From Xanthobacteraceae bacterium (lineage in GTDB: Bacteria > Pseudomonadota > Alphaproteobacteria > Rhizobiales > Xanthobacteraceae): a DNA stretch of 7,930 nt. A program made the position numbers and the translations under genes. Shown here piece after piece: positions 6,317-7,930 of this stretch. Under the pieces are notes generated by a model. The model worked only from the letters and a program-made list of their open reading frames with translations, was not told the origin of the DNA and made no database searches. Position 1 is the first letter of the stretch, and each line of letters begins with the position of its first letter. The stretch spans positions 1-7,930 of the forward strand of contig JASHYD010000454.1 of assembly GCA_030043175.1 (NCBI GenBank), in the 5' to 3' direction.

Positions 6317-7930
6317 CTACGCCCCCAGCGCCCCGCGCACGCGTTCCGGCGCGAACGGCAGCTCGCGCAAGCGAACGCCGGTCAGCGTCGCTATGGCGTT
6401 GCCGACCGCGCAGGCGACGATCGGCACTCCGTCCTCGCCGGCGCCGGTCGGCGGATTGTCAGTGGAGACCACCTTCACCTCGATGTTGGGTACATCGGAC
6501 ATGCGCGTCACTTCGTAGTCCGTGTAGTTCGATTCCAGCACGCGGCCGTCCCGGATGGTGATCTTCTCCCGCAGCACGTGGCCGAGCGCATAGACGATGC
6601 TGCCTTCCATCTGCGCCGCGACGTTGCGCGGCTGCACCGCAAGCCCGGGGTCGATGGCGGCCCAGAAATTATGGACCTTGATCTTGCCGGTGGCACGATC
6701 GACCGAAACCTCAGCGACGCCAGCTGCCAGGGTGTCATCCTTCACCATGGTGCCGACGCCGAGACCGCGTCCATTGCGAGACCGTGTCCAATCGGACATT
6801 TCGGCGACCGCACGCAGCAGCATCTGCGTGCGCGGCTGGCCCTCCGACAGCGTGAGCCGGAACGCGATCGGGTCAAGGCCCCGGTCCTTGGCGATTTCGT
6901 CAAGCAGGCTCTCCGCCGCGAAAGCGTTATAGGCGTTGCCGACCCCGCGGAAGGCCGCTAGCCGCGCGCCGCGGGTTTCGATGAGATGCTCTGCTAGCTT
7001 GTTGGGGATCGGGTACTGCGGTATCGGCGAGCCCTTCATGACCACCCGGTCGAGCTGCGGCGGACGGGTGCCGTTGGCGATCGACGTGTAGGCCGCGACG
7101 GATTCAGCGACCACGCGATGGTGCCAGGCTACGAGTTTACCGGTGGCGTCGAAGCCGGCCTCGATGTGATGCGCGGTCATCGGGCGGAACTTGCCGCCGG
7201 TCACGTCGTCCTCGCGAGTCCAGATCAGCTTGACCGGTTTGCCGACCGCTTTGGCGAGGTGCACCGCATCGATGACGGCTTCCTGCTGGCTGCGGCGGCC
7301 ATAACCGCCGCCGAGGAAATGCTGATGCAGGGTGATGTTGGCGCGCTCGATCCCGAGCAGGCGGGCGACCTGGTTGTGCAAGCTCGTCGGGCCCTGAGTG
7401 CCGGTCCAGATCTCGACCGACGTGCCGTCGGGACTGACCGCGGCGGTGGCGTTCATCGGCTCCATCTGGGCGTGGTAGAGATAGCGCGTGCGGTATTCTC
7501 CGCGGTAGACCTTGACGGCACTGCGCATTGCCCCGATGGCATCGCCGACGCTTTCATACGGCACGCCTCCGCGGCTTTTGTCGCGCGCGATGGCGGCGAA
7601 CTCCTCGAGCGCCTTTTCGCTGTCGTGATGTGCGCCCGGCGCGTCACTCCAGGCGACCTTGAGCAAATTCTTTGCGGCCTGCGTGGCCTCGACGCTGGTT
7701 CCAACAACGCCGACGCCTTCCGGCAGCTTGACGATATCGGTCACGCCCTTGACCTGCCGCGCCCGCGTCTCGTCCACCGTTTCCGGCCTTCCGCCCGGAT
7801 AGGGCGACTGCAGCACCGCGGCGTAGACCATACCGGGGACCTGGGCATCGATTCCATATTTGGCGGCGCCGGTCACCTTGAGCGGTAGTTCGACCCGCGG
7901 CAGGTCCTTGCCGATGTATCGGAAGGCCGC
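6317..7930 (-). CDS. IorB-like molybdopterin-binding oxidoreductase subunit, partial (N-terminus beyond the right edge)
   Basis: The minus-strand frame is open from the right edge, with 537 residues visible. It belongs to the aldehyde oxidase / xanthine dehydrogenase large-subunit superfamily and most resembles the beta subunit of isoquinoline 1-oxidoreductase, which hydroxylates N-heterocycles or aldehydes using a molybdenum cofactor and passes electrons to a separate 2Fe-2S subunit. In visible numbering the marks are FRYIGKDLPRVELPLKVTG near the edge, YHAQMEPMNATAAV, GGGYGRR (cofactor-binding loop), FRGVGNAYNAFAAESLLDE and, near the C-terminus, GAGEDG with the expected catalytic glutamate at about residue 499. 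The tail RLRELPFAPERV is also typical, so the C-terminus is complete. A GTG at 7876 is internal, since conserved sequence continues upstream of it. Roughly 200 N-terminal residues, often including a Tat signal in this group, lie outside. No partner subunit follows downstream; it may lie beyond the window. Confidence 0.9.
   Translation of the reverse strand, partial: AAFRYIGKDLPRVELPLKVTGAAKYGIDAQVPGMVYAAVLQSPYPGGRPETVDETRARQVKGVTDIVKLPEGVGVVGTSVEATQAAKNLLKVAWSDAPGAHHDSEKALEEFAAIARDKSRGGVPYESVGDAIGAMRSAVKVYRGEYRTRYLYHAQMEPMNATAAVSPDGTSVEIWTGTQGPTSLHNQVARLLGIERANITLHQHFLGGGYGRRSQQEAVIDAVHLAKAVGKPVKLIWTREDDVTGGKFRPMTAHHIEAGFDATGKLVAWHHRVVAESVAAYTSIANGTRPPQLDRVVMKGSPIPQYPIPNKLAEHLIETRGARLAAFRGVGNAYNAFAAESLLDEIAKDRGLDPIAFRLTLSEGQPRTQMLLRAVAEMSDWTRSRNGRGLGVGTMVKDDTLAAGVAEVSVDRATGKIKVHNFWAAIDPGLAVQPRNVAAQMEGSIVYALGHVLREKITIRDGRVLESNYTDYEVTRMSDVPNIEVKVVSTDNPPTGAGEDGVPIVACAVGNAIATLTGVRLRELPFAPERVRGALGA

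Noticed and set aside
7118..7888. Plus-strand open frame of 256 codons
   Set aside because: It lies entirely antisense to the well-supported molybdenum hydroxylase gene. Its length is explained by GC-rich codon bias opening the opposite strand, and its translation shows no recognisable domain.

Overview
The window reads as ordinary high-GC alphaproteobacterial chromosome, most likely from the Bradyrhizobium / Rhodopseudomonas / Afipia group. That placement is inferred from the strong G/C preference at third codon positions, the type of small twin-CBS protein, the IorB-like molybdenum hydroxylase, and palindromic repeats that resemble those I associate with Bradyrhizobium genomes. No database search was possible.

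Layout from left to right. A minus-strand family 2 glycosyltransferase runs off the left edge. It starts 5 bp after the stop of a minus-strand MdtD-like major facilitator exporter, so the two probably form an operon. Across a 126-bp divergent spacer, which carries a perfect 12-bp inverted repeat, lies a plus-strand ArnT/PMT-like integral-membrane glycosyltransferase (575 aa). It is followed convergently by a minus-strand twin-CBS-domain protein of 143 aa. Further right come a minus-strand GT-B (GT4-type) glycosyltransferase of 478 aa and the C-terminal 537 residues of an IorB-like molybdopterin-binding oxidoreductase subunit, which runs off the right edge.

Three of the six genes are glycosyltransferases (GT2, ArnT/PMT-like and GT4), beside one exporter. 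This suggests a cell-surface glycan or lipid-glycosylation neighbourhood, although nothing in the sequence gives the sugar or acceptor. The CBS protein and the hydroxylase look unrelated to it.

The most unusual feature is inside the ArnT/PMT-like gene. A roughly 170-210 bp G-rich palindromic repeat element sits in the coding sequence with the reading frame kept open. It adds an arginine-rich hydrophilic stretch of about 60-70 residues between two membrane segments, much as Rickettsia palindromic elements do. The second notable signal is the 12-bp inverted repeat, which places the same sequence, ending in ATG, at the head of both divergent genes. On the MFS side that ATG is followed directly by a stop codon. 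A cluster of three hairpins lies between the hydroxylase and the GT4 gene. I saw no tRNA, rRNA, CRISPR array, transposase or phage gene.
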